Positions 39,741 through 54,353 are shown, numbered from the stretch's first letter. The stretch is 64,000 nucleotides of DNA from Cranoglanis bouderius (GCA_023630585.1 CM042546.1:13812810-13876809), one strand, 5' to 3'. Notes: generated by a model from the sequence alone, not told the origin. Numbers and translations: made by a program.

Positions 39741-40002
39741 GTAGGTCCCTCGTTTTCCATCCATGGCTAAATGTAATGTAAATGTTAATTTAAGTACCAG
39801 GTGAGAAATGGAAATGGAAATGGTATCATGGTTGGAACACAAGCAAGCATCACTCAGACTCAGTGTAGATTTGGAAATGTTAGAGTAGTTCTATTTGTGT
39901 TAAAGCTGCCTCGGCAGGTGCAGGCCAGTTTCAGTCAGCATGTCAGAATTACAGTATGTTCACCTTCCTTTTACAAAAAATATTATTTTTATTTATATAA
40001 AA

Positions 40003-40108
<106 letters not shown>

Positions 40109-40349
40109 GTGAAATAATTATGGAGAATGCAATATGCTCTATATCAGTCGTGTGTTTTCAGTGTTGCTGTGCTGTAATGGCTTCCCTGCCGCCTGGTGCA
40201 TTATCAGCGCACTTTGTATCAGCGCACTTTCGTGTAGACCAACCTTTACTGGAACTCTCAAACCATAAAACAAAACCAGTGTACTTCTCATCCATTTACT
40301 CCCCTGAGTGAGGATACACTCTTTGCCTTTTTGTGGTCAGTGGGCCTTT

Positions 40350-40350
<1 letters not shown>

Positions 40351-40384
<34 letters not shown>
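40351..40384. repeat. (GT)n microsatellite
   Basis: 17 GT units. Confidence 0.93.
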
Positions 40385-40386
<2 letters not shown>

Positions 40387-41139
40387 TGCCATCTACTCAA
40401 TTCCTTAAGAAGGAATGGCTTTTTGCTGCAAAACATAATGGCTCACGTGTAGCATGGTACTAACTGATAGTATTTTTAACGATGACCTTTGTACTGTATG
40501 ATACACAACCAATGTTTTCTTTTTTTTTTTAATAGTTAAATACAAACATGCTGCAGGACTATGATCAAAGTAGTTTCAGTTTTGGACTACAGAGTGCTCT
40601 GATAATATGACTCGATAAATGAGGCAGGCAAATTAAATTCATGAATTGGCAGCACTGAAATTCAATCAGCAGTGAGTTATTGGGAAAATAATTTAGAGCA
40701 GAGCTTCGTTTGTGGTCTCTGAGTAAATACCTTTCGAGTTACTACTTGAATCAGAGATTATTTATTTATTTATTTATTTTATTTGGCTATTCGTACCTCG
40801 TTTTCTTAACTCATTTTGTTTTGTTGGGTAGTTAAAGTTCATAGTGCCATTAAACAGAAGCCTGATGTCATTCTAGCATGTGGTGGCAGCTGATAAAAAA
40901 ATAAAATAAAAATAAATAGATAACAGTGTTTACATCTCTAGCCTGCTGATAAACTCATTCAGGATGAGTGTGTTGCTTCTAGATTCATTTTTGAGCACGC
41001 AATATCATCCACACTGGGGAAATAAAAAAAATTAAATAGAAGATAAGGAAGGCCAAAAAAAAAGAAAAAAAGGGGGGGAATGATAGAAGAAAAGAGAGGG
41101 AAAAGTTGAAAAAATCCCCCACTTGACTGTGGCTTGGAC

Positions 41140-41690
41140 GAGTTAATAAGAGACAGATACGGGACCAGCCCTAAATTGTTTGCAGAGTATTTTTTTGCGT
41201 AGCTTCCAAGTACTTACCCACTCACACACTCTGTCTCTAACACACACATACACACTTACACACTGACACAGGCAGCGGTTTACATAAAAACATACCTGAT
41301 TGGATGAGTGACAGTAATATGTGTTCGCTGGAGCCGGTTCAAAAAATTTCGCCTCGTTCTTTCTCCCCTCCCTCCATCTCTGTCCTCTTCTCCATCTGCC
41401 TTATTATTATCAGCAGCTCCGGAGTAATTCCCGGAGAAATGTCACTCAGAGATTTTTTTTTTTTTTTTTTGTAATCTTTCCGTGGACAGAGAACTGGCAG
41501 GCGGAATGTCTGTGGTGCTTAAATGAGGAACTTAAATGCCTGCCATAATCACTATTGGAAATCATTAGCGCGAGTACAATATCCTTTTTCAATTCCTCAG
41601 TCGTGAAAATTAAACCAGGGAAAGCATTTGATGGAGAAGCCAAGAGGCCAATAAAAAGCTTTTCTCATATAAATTAGTTCAAGGAAGGAG
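41140..41690. promoter_or_regulatory. candidate conserved element, about 1.5 kb after the P1 exon
   Basis: The block has little simple sequence apart from a T-run and has balanced composition, with TCTGTGGTGCTTAAATGAGG, ATTGGAAATCATTAGCGCG and AAGCATTTGATGGAGAAGCC. It includes TGTGGTG, close to a RUNX core. Proximity to P1 suggests an enhancer; conservation cannot be tested here. Confidence 0.3.
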
Positions 41691-42033
41691 AAAAACCCTC
41701 AGGGGTTTGACGGTTTCATTCACTAAAGTAAAAGACTAATCTTTGAAACAGACATATATTCTGTAGTTATTTGCGTACAAGGGCTTGTAATACAAAAATG
41801 TATAAATGACCGTTAAATCACAATACGTGCAATTGTTTAATAAATAATAATAAATTACACTGGCGTGACATTATGCAGAACATTTTTATTCTCTAAACCT
41901 TTATACACTGTTCAGCTTTAAAACAGTTTCTTAACCACTTAAATTCATTTTAAAGCACATTATTCATTAACTACTATGAAATATTCACTAATTACAGTGA
42001 AAATAATAGCAAGTGTGTAAGAGAATAAAGAAT

Positions 42034-42229
<196 letters not shown>

Positions 42230-43463
42230 TAGATATTGATATAGATATATATAACTCTATGATCAATTGTTCAGTGGTTAAAATATACGTTCTTACACTT
42301 CAGTATGAACAAAAACCATTGCACCACTGTCTGGAGCATAACAAATATTTTAAGAATGTTCTTCTCAGTGCAGAAAAAAAACAATACTACAATCTTGTGG
42401 GATCTTTTCCCTTATCTCTAACAATCTCCTATTCTGCATATCTTAAAATCTATCTCTGCAAACAACCAGAGGCTTGGTCGTGCTATACATGATATATGCT
42501 TAGATACCTTTTTGCTTGTAATAAAGGAAGAAGATTATAGTAGAGAACCGAGAAGTGTGTATGATTATATGAGTTCAATAATGTATTTGTTAAAAAAAAA
42601 AAAAAAAAGACTTGGGCTGAATTATGAAATGGAAACTTTTATGAAAGTAGATTGCAAATTTGTTTTAAATCTTTATATTTAACAGGCGCTTTTATCCAAA
42701 ATGATTTATAAGCAGGGGTTAAATTGTGTACATTTTAATTGAATGATAAAATGTCAAATATTTTCCTTCAGGCAAGGCACTTGATAACCGCTGTGTATTT
42801 ACATTTTGCTGTTTTAAAGGATTTACTGTAAAAAATAAAAATAAAAATAAAAATAAAAATAAAAAATGATAATTAAAAAAAATAAAAAAAACATTTTTAA
42901 ATATCATTTTGATACTGAAATTAGAGCATTAGGACAGAAGTGGACATACTGAAACCCTTTTTTTCCCTTTTTAATCACATCCATGATATCAATGATAACA
43001 ACCCCATATAATAACCCATAAACTGAACATCACTTAATAGTGAAACAGAACCCAATCCAAGCTTAAAGCTGCTCTAAAGCACCAATAGTTTCTACCACTA
43101 CAAACAGAAACGAATGCAAGATAGTTGACGGCGGACAAAAAGAGCCACAATTAAACACAAGGGTTAGAATACTCAGAAGTGCTGCATACATGAGTCACAA
43201 TGCAGATACAGTTTGTCATAATAAGAGTAATGAACACAACTGTGATGAATATGGGTCATCAATAACTTTCACAATAACAGCATAGGGAAAAAAACACGTG
43301 TTGTTCTGCCTGTGCAGAAAAAAAAAACCCTCACTTTACAGTACAGCGCTGATGCGTTAGTGTCGATGATCATTTTCTTGTAAATAAAATTGCAGGTGCT
43401 AGATGGTTTGTTTTATGCTGTTTGGAGCTGTTAGATGTAAAAATGCAATCGCCTTAAACGATA

Positions 43464-43466
<3 letters not shown>

Positions 43467-43510
<44 letters not shown>
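43467..43510. repeat. (GT)n microsatellite
   Basis: GT units ending in GCGCGCGTG. Confidence 0.94.
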
Positions 43511-43512
<2 letters not shown>

Positions 43513-44469
43513 ACTTCTGGATGATATTCAGATTTTTACTGAAAGAAAATGTCATATTCCAGATGAACATGAAACATAAACAACGTGTGCTATTATATAA
43601 TACCTTTATCTGGTTATTTGGTTATTTATCATCCGTGTCATTTGAAAATAGGAAGATGAACACAGAGTGAGAGTGAGCTACTGGTGGAGCAGCAGGTAGG
43701 AATATAAACACACGTTGATATATTCACATGTGTGTGTGTTTTAACGTGCTAATCTGATGCAGACTCTGTTTGCTTCTGTTGCTCACCAGTAACCACAATG
43801 AGGTCACACCTGCTGCTCTGGAACTGCAGTTTATTAATGCTCCATGCGCGTGCGCGCACACACACACACACACGCGCGCACACACACATACACAGATAAA
43901 CCGGGATACTGCTTCGTAAAACTAAACTACAGGATGGCTGACAAGTCTCTAACAGTTGCAGTGTGTAACCCAGTGTGGGAGCCTCTAGCGGTTCTGTGCA
44001 ATAGCGGCCCTCAATACACTGTTTTTTATCACTACATTCCTCTTTCAGTCATATATCAATGTGTTTCGAAGGTCGAAATAAATTCAACATACTGAGGTTC
44101 ATCAACAAGGGACCTGTGGGTTTTTTTCAGCGTCAGTTTTTTCTTTGTTTTCTCCTTAATTTCTCAGAGCCTTCGCCGTTTTAGCCTGTATCAACATTAT
44201 AAGAAATAACATGCAATATGTTTGATAATTGGGATTTTTCTTTCATTGTAAACAGTTTAAAAAAGTTATTTTCGATACAGTCCTTTAACAAATGTCTAAA
44301 GTCAAGACAAGACCGCCAGCCAAAAGATTACTAATGTGAGATTAGTAACGGACTAACACAATTCGTCATTCCAGATTCATATGCCGATTGGCTCATTTGC
44401 CATTGTAATTGGGGGAAGAGAAGACTGCTCTTTTAGTTTGTTTTTGAGTAATAACTTGAGTTATACCAG

Positions 44470-44720
44470 CGCACTCTGGCAGGTTGGCAGGTTACATTTA
44501 ATGTTGTAGAATGTCCATGAGACATGTTAGTTCCTGTTCTCCTTTATGATACATTTTTCTCTCTTATGATGTTACTAAGATCAAAAACAATGCATCTTAA
44601 AATGTTACTATAGAAACAATAACATATTCAAACTATATATATGTCAAATTAATATAAAGCCTGCATATAAACTGCGCAGTGCTGTGGTATAAACAGATGT
44701 ATCGAATAAGTCTCAGGTGA
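44470..44720 (+). repeat. dispersed repeat family A, diverged copy in the P1-P2 intron
   Basis: GGTTACATTTAATGTTG, TTAGTTCCTGTTCTCC, TTACTATAGAAACAATAAC and ATTAATATAAAGCCTG match the family in order, with deletions. Confidence 0.45.
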
Positions 44721-45179
44721 AATAATCAGGCACTGATTATAGGTTTCACCTGTTGAGTTGAAGGTGATGTGGTTGTGGAAACTGGGGTCAGTATGTGTGA
44801 ATGACTTCATTAGGGGTTGGAAATGTTTTATGACTCAACCTGTTCATGCTCTTTGGGTGAAAGAATGGATGGCTTTCTTATTGAGAATGACCATAGCATG
44901 GGTTCACCAAGCTATACACAATTCGAATGAGTCAAATCGGTCAAATCAGTTCAGTTCTTGACTGTATGAAGACACCATGTCGCTAATGAACTGTCTCACT
45001 ATTGCCAGTATTTAACAATATGCATAAGCTGACTCGTGTAAAAGGTATAACGTATAAAAGAAGTTAGGGTGAGGTTAGCGGTTGTAGCAATCCTATGAAT
45101 TTTGTGTGGGATCAGTTCTTCAGAATGGTAGTTATTGCCAAGTTTTTGAAGTTAAGAACCATTTTCACAATGCATACTG

Positions 45180-45790
45180 AAAGTCAACGCGTCAGAAAAC
45201 TGGCGTTCCCGTTTGCCTGTACTAGAAGCAGTTTACCCCACTGTAAAACTACACTGCCTTCAGTTTATTAATCTCATAAACACATGGTTCGTGCTCCTCT
45301 AAATTGACGCATCGGTTTGCTGGATCCGATTCAAAGGCTTTCCGCTGCTCCTTTCCTTGCCTCTTGCCCCAGAAACATCAAGAGCCGAGATGTGTAACTG
45401 TATATTAAGAGTTTTCGATATTGCACCAAAAGGGAACTAATAAAAAGCGCATGAGAGTGACGGCGGAGGGTCTCGCTCCTGCATCTCGTTTGGCTCAATA
45501 GCGCTGTGATTTAAAAAGCACTGTGCTGGCCCATGGTGACGGATGATCTGGAGATGATTAGCAATTGTAAACGTTTGGGGAGCGGGGGCGTATTTACTGG
45601 GCTCAGACTGTTTGCTCGTTTTCAAGTTCTGCTCCAGTTTCAAACCATAGAAACGTTTATCATTTAGGAGCTACTTATTAAGATAAAGGGGCTGGTGGGC
45701 GATGATGAGACGAGTCTTGAGCGTCTCAGGAAGGAGACGCAGGAAAACGAGAAGAAAATAATGCCTCTAGAAAAACACGTCTGCGTAGTT
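45180..45790. promoter_or_regulatory. candidate conserved element in the P1-P2 intron
   Basis: The block is free of microsatellites and richer in G+C, with stretches such as GGATCCGATTCAAAGGCTTT, AAAAGCGCATGAGAGTGACG and TGACGGATGATCTGGAGATG followed by ATTAGCAATTG. AGATAAAG gives a GATA-type site near 45681. The function is inferred from position and texture only. Confidence 0.3.
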
Positions 45791-47849
45791 CATGTGCTGT
45801 TTTTATACAACTTGTCTTTGCATTGATATCGTTGTGTGGTATTCATATGAAAAATGACGCTTGTTAAAAATGACCCATGATGTTGAATACAGGATTTTCC
45901 CAGTTCTATTGGTTGTAAAGGAGGTGTATGTGCAATGGAAATACTGTTCAATTAAATGGAAATATTGTGCAATTATTATTACTGTACAATTCCTTGAAAT
46001 GAAATGTCTTCATTTTTATTAAAAACACACCAAGACTATATATATATGTACGGCTTCTATAACATCTAGCAGGCCAACCAAAGTTAATTATAATAAAGCT
46101 AGATGCATAAGCTAAGATGTGAATTTGCATTATGTTAGCTAGTTAGATCGTTCATAGCAGAGCTAGGAATACAGTACACTGTAGGGGGAAAATCAATTAG
46201 AAATCCTTTCTAAGTTTACTATCATGTTATTTTATTTATTTATTTATTTATTTATACTAAATATTAACACCTAGCTAAATATCAACACTAATGAAGAGGC
46301 AGGATAATCTACTGACGGCAACATACCGTACATGCCAAGTTAGCTAGCTATCTAGAGACCACACAGGGGAAAAATACAATACTGGGAAAGTGTCCAACAT
46401 CAAAGCTGTAATGAGTTGCTGAGAATGTTTTGTGGGTGGTGTGCTCAGTAAAATGAAAGAAAAATAAGTTCAACAAAAATGCCAGAGAGTTCATCTAAAG
46501 GTATCCTGCTTGTTAGGTAAAGGAACTTTGAAGGTGTATGCTAATCACATCACCACAGTACTGAGTTATAAACACTTTCAGCATAAAGCACAGAAAAAGA
46601 CTCATGTAATTATTATGAATGTAATTACTGCTATGCTGAAAGACAAAAATGTCTAAATCTGTCATGACACTATGACACAAATGTCAAGTAGATTTATGGT
46701 GTCTAGACGAGCTGTTTTCAGAAAGACCCTCTTCTCTGGCCACAAACTATGCTGAGAAACTAATCCAAGGACATTATAACAATATAATTTGTCCCAAATT
46801 TTAAACCAACACATATAAATTCAGTATTGGTCAAGTTTATATATCATGATGAGTCCTTATTTGCTGATTGAAGCAGCTGAACAGTTTCTATGGACAATCT
46901 CTTAGTAGCCTGTGATTCTTGACATTAATTAAACCCATACGCTGCTGTTAGCAAGGCCTCCGTGACCTCACTGGCTTTGTTTCATATTCAGATAAACATG
47001 GTTATGATCAAACAGTGTGCCGTTGCTTTGGTTTTAGCAAAAGAGCAGATTAAACCGAGTGAATGCAACACAGTAGCCACAACAAAAACTGCAAAACACA
47101 CACACGTTGTACATGCGTGTTTTCCTGCAAAATCAGCTAAATATTGCTAATAAACGGCTTAAGCAGATTGACATAAAAGCAATGTTCAACTGGATTTGTT
47201 GTTACATGAGTAAAATTATCATTACTTTTGTGATTTGGGGTGTGATTAGAGAACACTGACAGTTATTTGTCTGCTAGATCAACTGAAACATGGTTTCACA
47301 ATGGCAAATTCATTAGAGGAAACATTTTAAGTTATTAATGGTTAAGTTTATGGCCAAAGTTAGCAAACATCACTTTTTGTAGGAGTTTATTAATTTTAAA
47401 TTTTGCTATTAAGAATTGCTACGATTCTGGTCTGAGATCAAATTGGATGTTTAAAAGATTTATAGAAAACATTGCTAATTACAACATTATCTTGCATACA
47501 AATATATTAAGTTCAAAATACGACATTTTATGATGGACAAACTTAATGTTTTGAGATTTGACAATAGCTTTAGTCGCATCACGTTGCTTCTATGTAAATA
47601 AATCATTTTGGTAGTCATGCAATGACTATCCCACGTTCTTGAAAAATACTTGATTATGTGATTCAAAACTAAACATGTCATGAATCTCATGTTTTATACA
47701 AATCAGAATAAACAAAAGCAATGTGGTTGGATTTTGGATCAAAGTTTAAGGTTTACTCTACTTTATAACCACTATATCCCCAACAGTGACAAAACAAGGC
47801 ATACATTTCTGAATTTCAAATTTATATCCGAAATTTATATATTTCTGTA

Positions 47850-47920
47850 AAGCTGCTTTAAGAGGATGTCCACTGTTAAAAGGTGCTATAAAAATAAAAT
47901 TTAATTGAATTGAACAAGTA
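47850..47920 (+). repeat. retroposon 3' tail fragment
   Basis: GTAAAGCTGCTTTAAGAGG, TGTCCACTGTTAAAAGGTGC and TATAAAAATAAAATTTAATT followed by GAATTG are a fish repeat tail, known from copies ending in GAATT units. Confidence 0.45.
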
Positions 47921-49064
47921 TGGTGAAGGTGCCACATAACAGTCCCTTTATTAATAAGATCTATGCAGAATCACTCTCTATTTGCTAAGCGCTTCACTAT
48001 TGCATAACTCAATCTCATCGATTCTTTGCCATGGTAAAGGCCAGTTCATAAGTGAATAAATTTTGGATGAAGGTTATTTTTCAAACAGCTCTGTTTTGAA
48101 GATGTGTGTTTGTACAGAAAGAGGGTGTGCATGGGAGAAACTGAGAAAAGCAGATCCGTTAGTCTTATTCTAACCACACCTTCAGCACCTGCAAGAACAA
48201 TAAGTGCTTATCGCAAAAAAAAGGGCTGTTTTTCATTAGCTAAACATAATTTACAGAACATAAACCGAGAGAAAAGGGGAGAGAGAGAAAAGCGATATTT
48301 CCATCCAAATGATTACACTTTCACAAGATGTAATCGAAAAAATGTTAATGGGAACCCTACAGCCAGCGTACATCTGATGGCGTTATGTTGAACAGCAGGA
48401 ACGTCAAAAAGAACGTATGGTGATAAACCCGCACAGCTACACATTAACAAACATGTATTTATATCAGTTTCTCTGAGTCTCTATTTGCAGAAAAGCTTCT
48501 TTTTTTTGTATTGGACTACTGTTTCCTAACTAGTAATGGGAACCCATGTTTACATTTCTCTGCACACAATACAGACCACTTACGGATAGCATTCGAGTTT
48601 TCATGAGATCAGGTTGAACTGTCCTGCTTCTTCTCCTCGTTCGACTTACAAGTAATTATGTTAGGATGAAACGGCTACCGTTACGACTCAAGCGCCAACT
48701 ATTGCCTCACCGGTTGTTTTACTTTATCTAGAAGGTTTTGTGCTTAACCTACTAAAATGTGAGCCTGAGCAATTAGAAATGACTCAGACTTGTGGTTTTG
48801 ATCATTTATATTAGTCAGTGATACCGGCCCAGTATAATTTAATGTTTGATTTATGGATATGTTCAGTTGCCATGACAGTGTTTTTCCCCCTGATATCCCA
48901 CTGAGCATAACTGTTCGTTGGTCACCAAAGCAAAGCAAGACCTGATTCATTGTATTTGGTCGTTCAGTTGACATTATGTAACCCTGTGTGTCAGCCTGGG
49001 TTGTGAAAGGATAGTTAGAGCTGACCAGTTCTCTTTATTTGAAGGATTCCCCCTTACACATGCA

Positions 49065-49065
<1 letters not shown>

Positions 49066-49109
<44 letters not shown>

Positions 49110-49198
49110 ACTTAAACTGGTTCTCCTCTTATTTCTCATTCTTCAGACTTCCGCAGTCTCGACTGAGGTTGGCCTGTCTGCCCTGTTCTCACGCCAGT

Positions 49199-49291
<93 letters not shown>
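49066..49291. repeat. two (CA)n blocks
   Basis: CA units at 49066-49107 and 49201-49291, with 93 unique bases between. Confidence 0.96.
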
Positions 49292-49294
<3 letters not shown>

Positions 49295-50763
49295 GTCAAA
49301 GCGCATGCAGAGTCACACACGATGACCATTCACTGCTGACTGCTTGAGTCTCTTGATTCAGCACTTTCAATCTCTATGGACATTTTTGAGCAACAGCAGC
49401 TGACTGCAGCATCACATCCTTCTGGATATTCCACTGCAGAAATCACAACCAAGTTCTAACACACAATCGAAAATGAAATTATGTCAGAATCTGTCATATT
49501 TTATATACTTGGTGGTCACTTTTATTAAGAAACAAAAAAATAAAAAATAAATACAGAATACAACCCAAGGGTTGTTGTATTAAGGGGCCAGCAGTGGATC
49601 TCTGGGTGTCCTGGGATTTGAACTTACAATCTTGTTACTACTACAGAACCCTTAACCACTGAACTATCACCGCCTTTGCATCTGCAAGATTAACTTTAAT
49701 GACATCTAGGTAACCTTAATATCCAGAAAACCTAAAATATTCATTTCAATCGCATGCAAAATTCATAAAACGTAACCTTAACTACTTTATGAGCTGGACA
49801 TTAGGCTTTGTTCACACAGCATGGAATGTGTTTTTTTTTTAAATTCCAATTTATAAATAGATCTGAATAAACGTTAGTACCAGCACAGGCGCGTGTATGG
49901 CATGTTTTGCCGTGCATTATGCTTTCCAAACTGGCAAAGTACAATCACGGTTCTGGACCAATTTAGAGTAAAAACAACAGCATCAAAAATTAAAGATGGT
50001 GGCATTACGCCATGTATGTTGCTCCTTTAACAGCTCTAAGGTTCCACAGTTATGTGAGGTCCTCCACTGACCTGCTGGGTTTTTTTTCCCCACGTGCTGT
50101 TCATGTTTTTGTCAAGATCTTCTCACCAAATGATGAAGAAACAAGATTTGGAAAGTCAACCTGAGTCATGTACAGAAATCAGATTTGAAACCACATACAA
50201 ATGAAAAAAAGTCAGATTTCCTCTGCCAGTCTCTAGAAATGATCACCTCACTGCCTGACTGCCCAAAAGGGTTCCTCAAAGGTTCTTTTGATGGTTAACC
50301 TACTGTTGACAGGTTCTAAGCAGAACTGGACCAAACTAAATATGTTTCCTCCTTGTTTTTACTGAATAATTCTTTAAGGTTAAAGGTTCTCGCAAACTGC
50401 AGGACAAACTGGAGAAGGTATAAAGGAAAATTTGAGTGTCACCTTTAGAGATTTACAACTACGAGAAAGTGTTTATTCAGCATTGGGGCATCATTTTGAA
50501 AGAATTTTTATCAGATCTGCCATTCATGACTCACTGATAGGAAGTCAAATATGGCAGATGATCAGTGCTGAGGTCATGTGTTTTATTGTAAACGAGCTCT
50601 TTCTCATTTTCTTCAGCTTTAATCAGCTCAGTGACGCGGACTGTGTTGATTAGCTGATTAGATCTGATCGCTAAAATCATGAAGCTCTACAGTGATTTCC
50701 AGCACTGGTGAAATGAGTTTACACTTACCGTCAAGAAGGCCCAAACAGTGCAATCAGAAGAAT

Positions 50764-50767
<4 letters not shown>

Positions 50768-50840
<73 letters not shown>
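50768..50840. repeat. (GA)n microsatellite
   Basis: About 36 GA units. Confidence 0.97.
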
Positions 50841-50843
<3 letters not shown>

Positions 50844-51036
50844 GTATTGGAATGGAGAATGGAATTCTTAAGCCTAAGGTTAATGAGAGGAAAAGATTAC
50901 ACAGAAGTATGAAAAGAATATTTTAATGCTATTTTAATATGAATATGAATGTCAGACTCAATGATATGGCTTTACGTGATTATCAAGCTTAATAATAATT
51001 AATAATAATAATTAATCAAGTTTAATTAATTTTTTA

Positions 51037-51039
51037 ATC

Positions 51040-51098
<59 letters not shown>

Positions 51099-51099
51099 T
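51037..51099. repeat. (AAT)n microsatellite
   Basis: About 21 AAT units, preceded by broken AATAATT copies. Confidence 0.96.
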
Positions 51100-51261
51100 A
51101 CTATTATTTAAACTTATTAAGAAATTAATTATACTCAATTACCTAATGGTAATGAACTGTCCTTTCATCTAAAGTGGTTTTGTACATAAATGTATTTGGA
51201 AGATGAAACACTTTTTCAGTGGTTTGAAATGTCTTTCACAACCCAATGCGCAATACACAAG

Positions 51262-51263
<2 letters not shown>

Positions 51264-51312
<49 letters not shown>
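51264..51312. repeat. (GT)n microsatellite
   Basis: About 24 GT units. A short CA tract follows at 51390-51410. Confidence 0.96.
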
Positions 51313-51313
<1 letters not shown>

Positions 51314-51482
51314 TCTCTAGTCACAAATTCTGTGTTTGCAATCATGTGTGTGCAACCATATCACACAAATGTTTTCACATGTCTTGACTCACACACACAC
51401 ACACACACACCATATTGCAGGTTGTTCTGGTGATGTTTGTCCTTCCTTTGTCATTGAAATTAAAGCTTTCACTCTTCCTTCT

Positions 51483-51650
51483 ACCTTAAAAGGTTCCGTC
51501 TAGCACCCAAAAGGGTTCTTTAGTTAGTTCTTAGAAATTTCTACTGGTTCTATGCAGAAATCAGAGAGTTCCCCTTTCAGAAAAGGTTCCAAGTGGAACC
51601 CTTTTAGGAATCTAAGAACCATTAACTCTCCAAAGAACCCTTGAAGAATG
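51483..51650. repeat. GGTTCT-type MITE fragment
   Basis: The fragment is a series of inverted GGTTC/GAACC blocks, such as AAAAGGTTCCAAGTGGAACC and AAAGAACCCTT. Similar fragments are at about 9545-9640, 13940-14110 and 50265-50345. This is a common teleost non-autonomous element; boundaries are approximate. Confidence 0.4.
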
Positions 51651-52703
51651 CTTTTTTTTAATTGTTACTGATACTGTAGGAGCCTGCAAGATGCAAATGA
51701 GCTCCCACTAACCAACCGCACGTTTTGTGTTCTGTGATCTCTCAGAGTTTCCAGACATGTTTTCTGTGGGTGTTCTGATAAGTTGTAGCATTGATGCGAT
51801 CCAAATAAACTGGTCAAATTAATGCAGCTCTTTAACAGACACATCATCAGGTTGTTTAAATACACAAGCATACTGTGTAGTACTATAATCTCAATATGCT
51901 AGCTTTGTACTCATGGTTTAGTGATCATGGTTTTAGTACCAATAAAGCTGTAATAACCACTAACTCTGTCAACCCTAAACATAACCAGTAATAACTCTAC
52001 ATATGAGGTGTCTTGCATTCCTTTGCTCATTCTTCTGCGCTTATCTCTGTACCCATGTGCTTATCAATCACTTATTTTTATTATCCAACATCCACCATGC
52101 AGAGTATGCAAAATGGTCTCACACTTCATATAAAAAAAAGTCTTGATTTAGGTTGAGGGCATTGTTAGGGCTTGTACCTTCCCTTATGACAACATTCAAA
52201 TGATACTTTGCTTGTTCAAATTTTTCATATACGAAACAAGCAAAAATGATTTTGTTGTATTTTAAAAAGCACACAAAGCACACTATCAACACCCCTGTGC
52301 CTGAACTTAACGGTTTGTATTTTCGTGAGCAAGCATGTTGCAAACATATTAAGCCTCAGAGAGAATCTAACCAGATGAAGTTGTTTTTGAGATGAACACA
52401 GAACTGCGCTCTGTGCGTGTCTGCCAGTTTCTCTCCGTCTGCCTGTCTCTCCTTCTTTCTCTGAGTTCCGGCCATGATGGGAGACCACCACACACGAGCA
52501 CAAAGGGGCATTGTATTCTGGGGGGAAAATGTGGTTAGCAGACGGCGCTAGACGGCCCCAGCGGTCGCTGGCAGGCAAGCGCACTTCCTAGTGTTGACTC
52601 CGCATGAACACTCATTTTGGGAAAGCCCTGAGTTATGGCGGCTGTGGTGGCATGCTTTTACGTGGACTATTTCGGGAGCTGCCTGGGTGGGGTGGGTGTG
52701 CAT

Positions 52704-52708
<5 letters not shown>

Positions 52709-52762
<54 letters not shown>
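52709..52762. repeat. (CT)n microsatellite
   Basis: About 27 CT units. Confidence 0.96.
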
Positions 52763-52765
<3 letters not shown>

Positions 52766-52905
52766 AAAGGGGCTTTACTTCTCAGCTGTTTAAGCAGCTT
52801 CTATGTAGAGGAGGATAAAGTGGAATCTACTGTGCGCATGTGTGTATTTACGTTTGTTTATGAGGATGTTTATTCCTCATTTTCTCAGTCTGAATGGTTC
52901 CACAT

Positions 52906-53064
52906 GGCCTGATATGTATTTAATATCCAATGTAACACAGTCATAAATGTTGAGTGTTGAATTAGCCCGAAGAGTATAAAATAAATAAATAAATAAATAA
53001 AGATAGAAATGATTTTGCTTAAACTGCAGCCAAATTTGCTGATCAGACCAGTCTGAGTGGGTGT
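52906..53064. repeat. tandem duplication, unit 1 (159 bp)
   Basis: The unit begins GGCCTGATATGTATTTAATA and ends GACCAGTCTGAGTGGGTGT. Unit 2 follows directly. Units differ by a handful of substitutions plus the length of an A/T-rich tract (AAATA units). Confidence 0.9.
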
Positions 53065-53230
53065 GGCCTGATATGTATTTAATATCCAATGGAACACAGT
53101 CAAAAATGTTGAGTGTTGAATTAGCCCGAAGAGTCTAAAAATAAAAAATAAAAATAAAAAAATAAAAAGATAGAAATGATTCTGCTTAAACTGCAGCTAA
53201 ATTTGCTGGTCAGACCAGTCTGAGTGGGTG
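53065..53230. repeat. tandem duplication, unit 2
   Basis: The unit begins GGCCTGATATGTATTTAATA, exactly as unit 1, and runs to GTCTGAGTGGGTGTG. The internal tract is AAAATA-type instead of AAATA. Confidence 0.9.
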
Positions 53231-53394
53231 TGACCTAATTTTCTAAGTACAAGCTCACTGATTGACATCATTCTAGCCTGCTATGATACTACCTGGGAGG
53301 GACTGTTTACCAATATATATACTATAAATGAAACAATAGCACAGCTTAGCTTGCTAGGTTTGCTTTGACTCACTAGGTAAAAGTAGTGTGGGAA

Positions 53395-53600
53395 GGATGT
53401 GCGAATTAGAGGGAAACTTACTCAAGCTGTACCCAAGATTAACCCTGCCCAAATGAAAGCACTGAAAAGCAGAATCTCTGGTGAAGTGCATGTAGATGTT
53501 GGAAGATCACCAATTATTCATCGTGCTGCTGATTGTGGCCACAAGACCAACATTAACCTAATTGTGGAACCCAAACACCACATATGAATGAGTGAAATAA
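53395..53600 (+). other. short open frame of unknown origin
   Basis: A 62-codon frame containing KINPAQMKALKSRISGEVHV and IHRAADCGHKTNINLIVE has non-repetitive composition. It could be a fragment of a retroelement protein. No start context, splice site or relative is recognised. Confidence 0.2.
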
Positions 53601-54313
53601 AAGATGGTATGAGTGGGAGAAGTGGTGCTGATATCATCAACATGTATGAGCAGAGAAAACACAGAGGCCTCGTAGAGTGGTGTGGTCGCGCGCTGACATC
53701 ATAAACATGCGCCACAGTCAGGGGTTATGACTTCATAAAAGAGGGCCTTTGGCAAACCACCAACACGGATGGAGAGAGAAGCCACTCATGCATACCGCGT
53801 CGCTGGTTTTTGGTTTCTCCACACAACACAGCTACAGGACGAGGAAGAGATTTTTCTGCACTTTGAGAAATATGAACTAGTTGCAAGAAAATCTAATTGT
53901 GAAACTATGTTGGGTTGAGTCATTGTTATTATTTATGTTATTGCTAGCTTTAGAGCCAAAATGGCATCAGCCCATGTAACGAGATACATATATTAGTCAA
54001 AACACACACGATTTGGGACTTTTCTTAGAGGAAAACTTGAGAGAGTCAGGACAGTGGGAAAGAGAAACAAAGAAGAGATGGAGAGAAAAAGAAAGAGACA
54101 AGGCCTGTATGTTGTGGTCGAGAGAGTGGGAGGAGGGGATGTTACTGTCATTTTGGCAACACCGACACACATATTGCAGCCATTACCACAGTGGAAAAAA
54201 AATGTTTTTCTGCAACATGCAATTACTACAGATTATAGATCGGCCTTCGTATCATCGGAGGCGCTCAGCAGAATGAAACAGAAATGTTGTGTACAGTACT
54301 GTGTGCTCACATG

Positions 54314-54315
<2 letters not shown>

Positions 54316-54353
<38 letters not shown>

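Noticed and set aside
52119..52584. 119- and 74-codon minus-strand frames
   Set aside because: No domain or splice support; composition like surrounding non-coding DNA.
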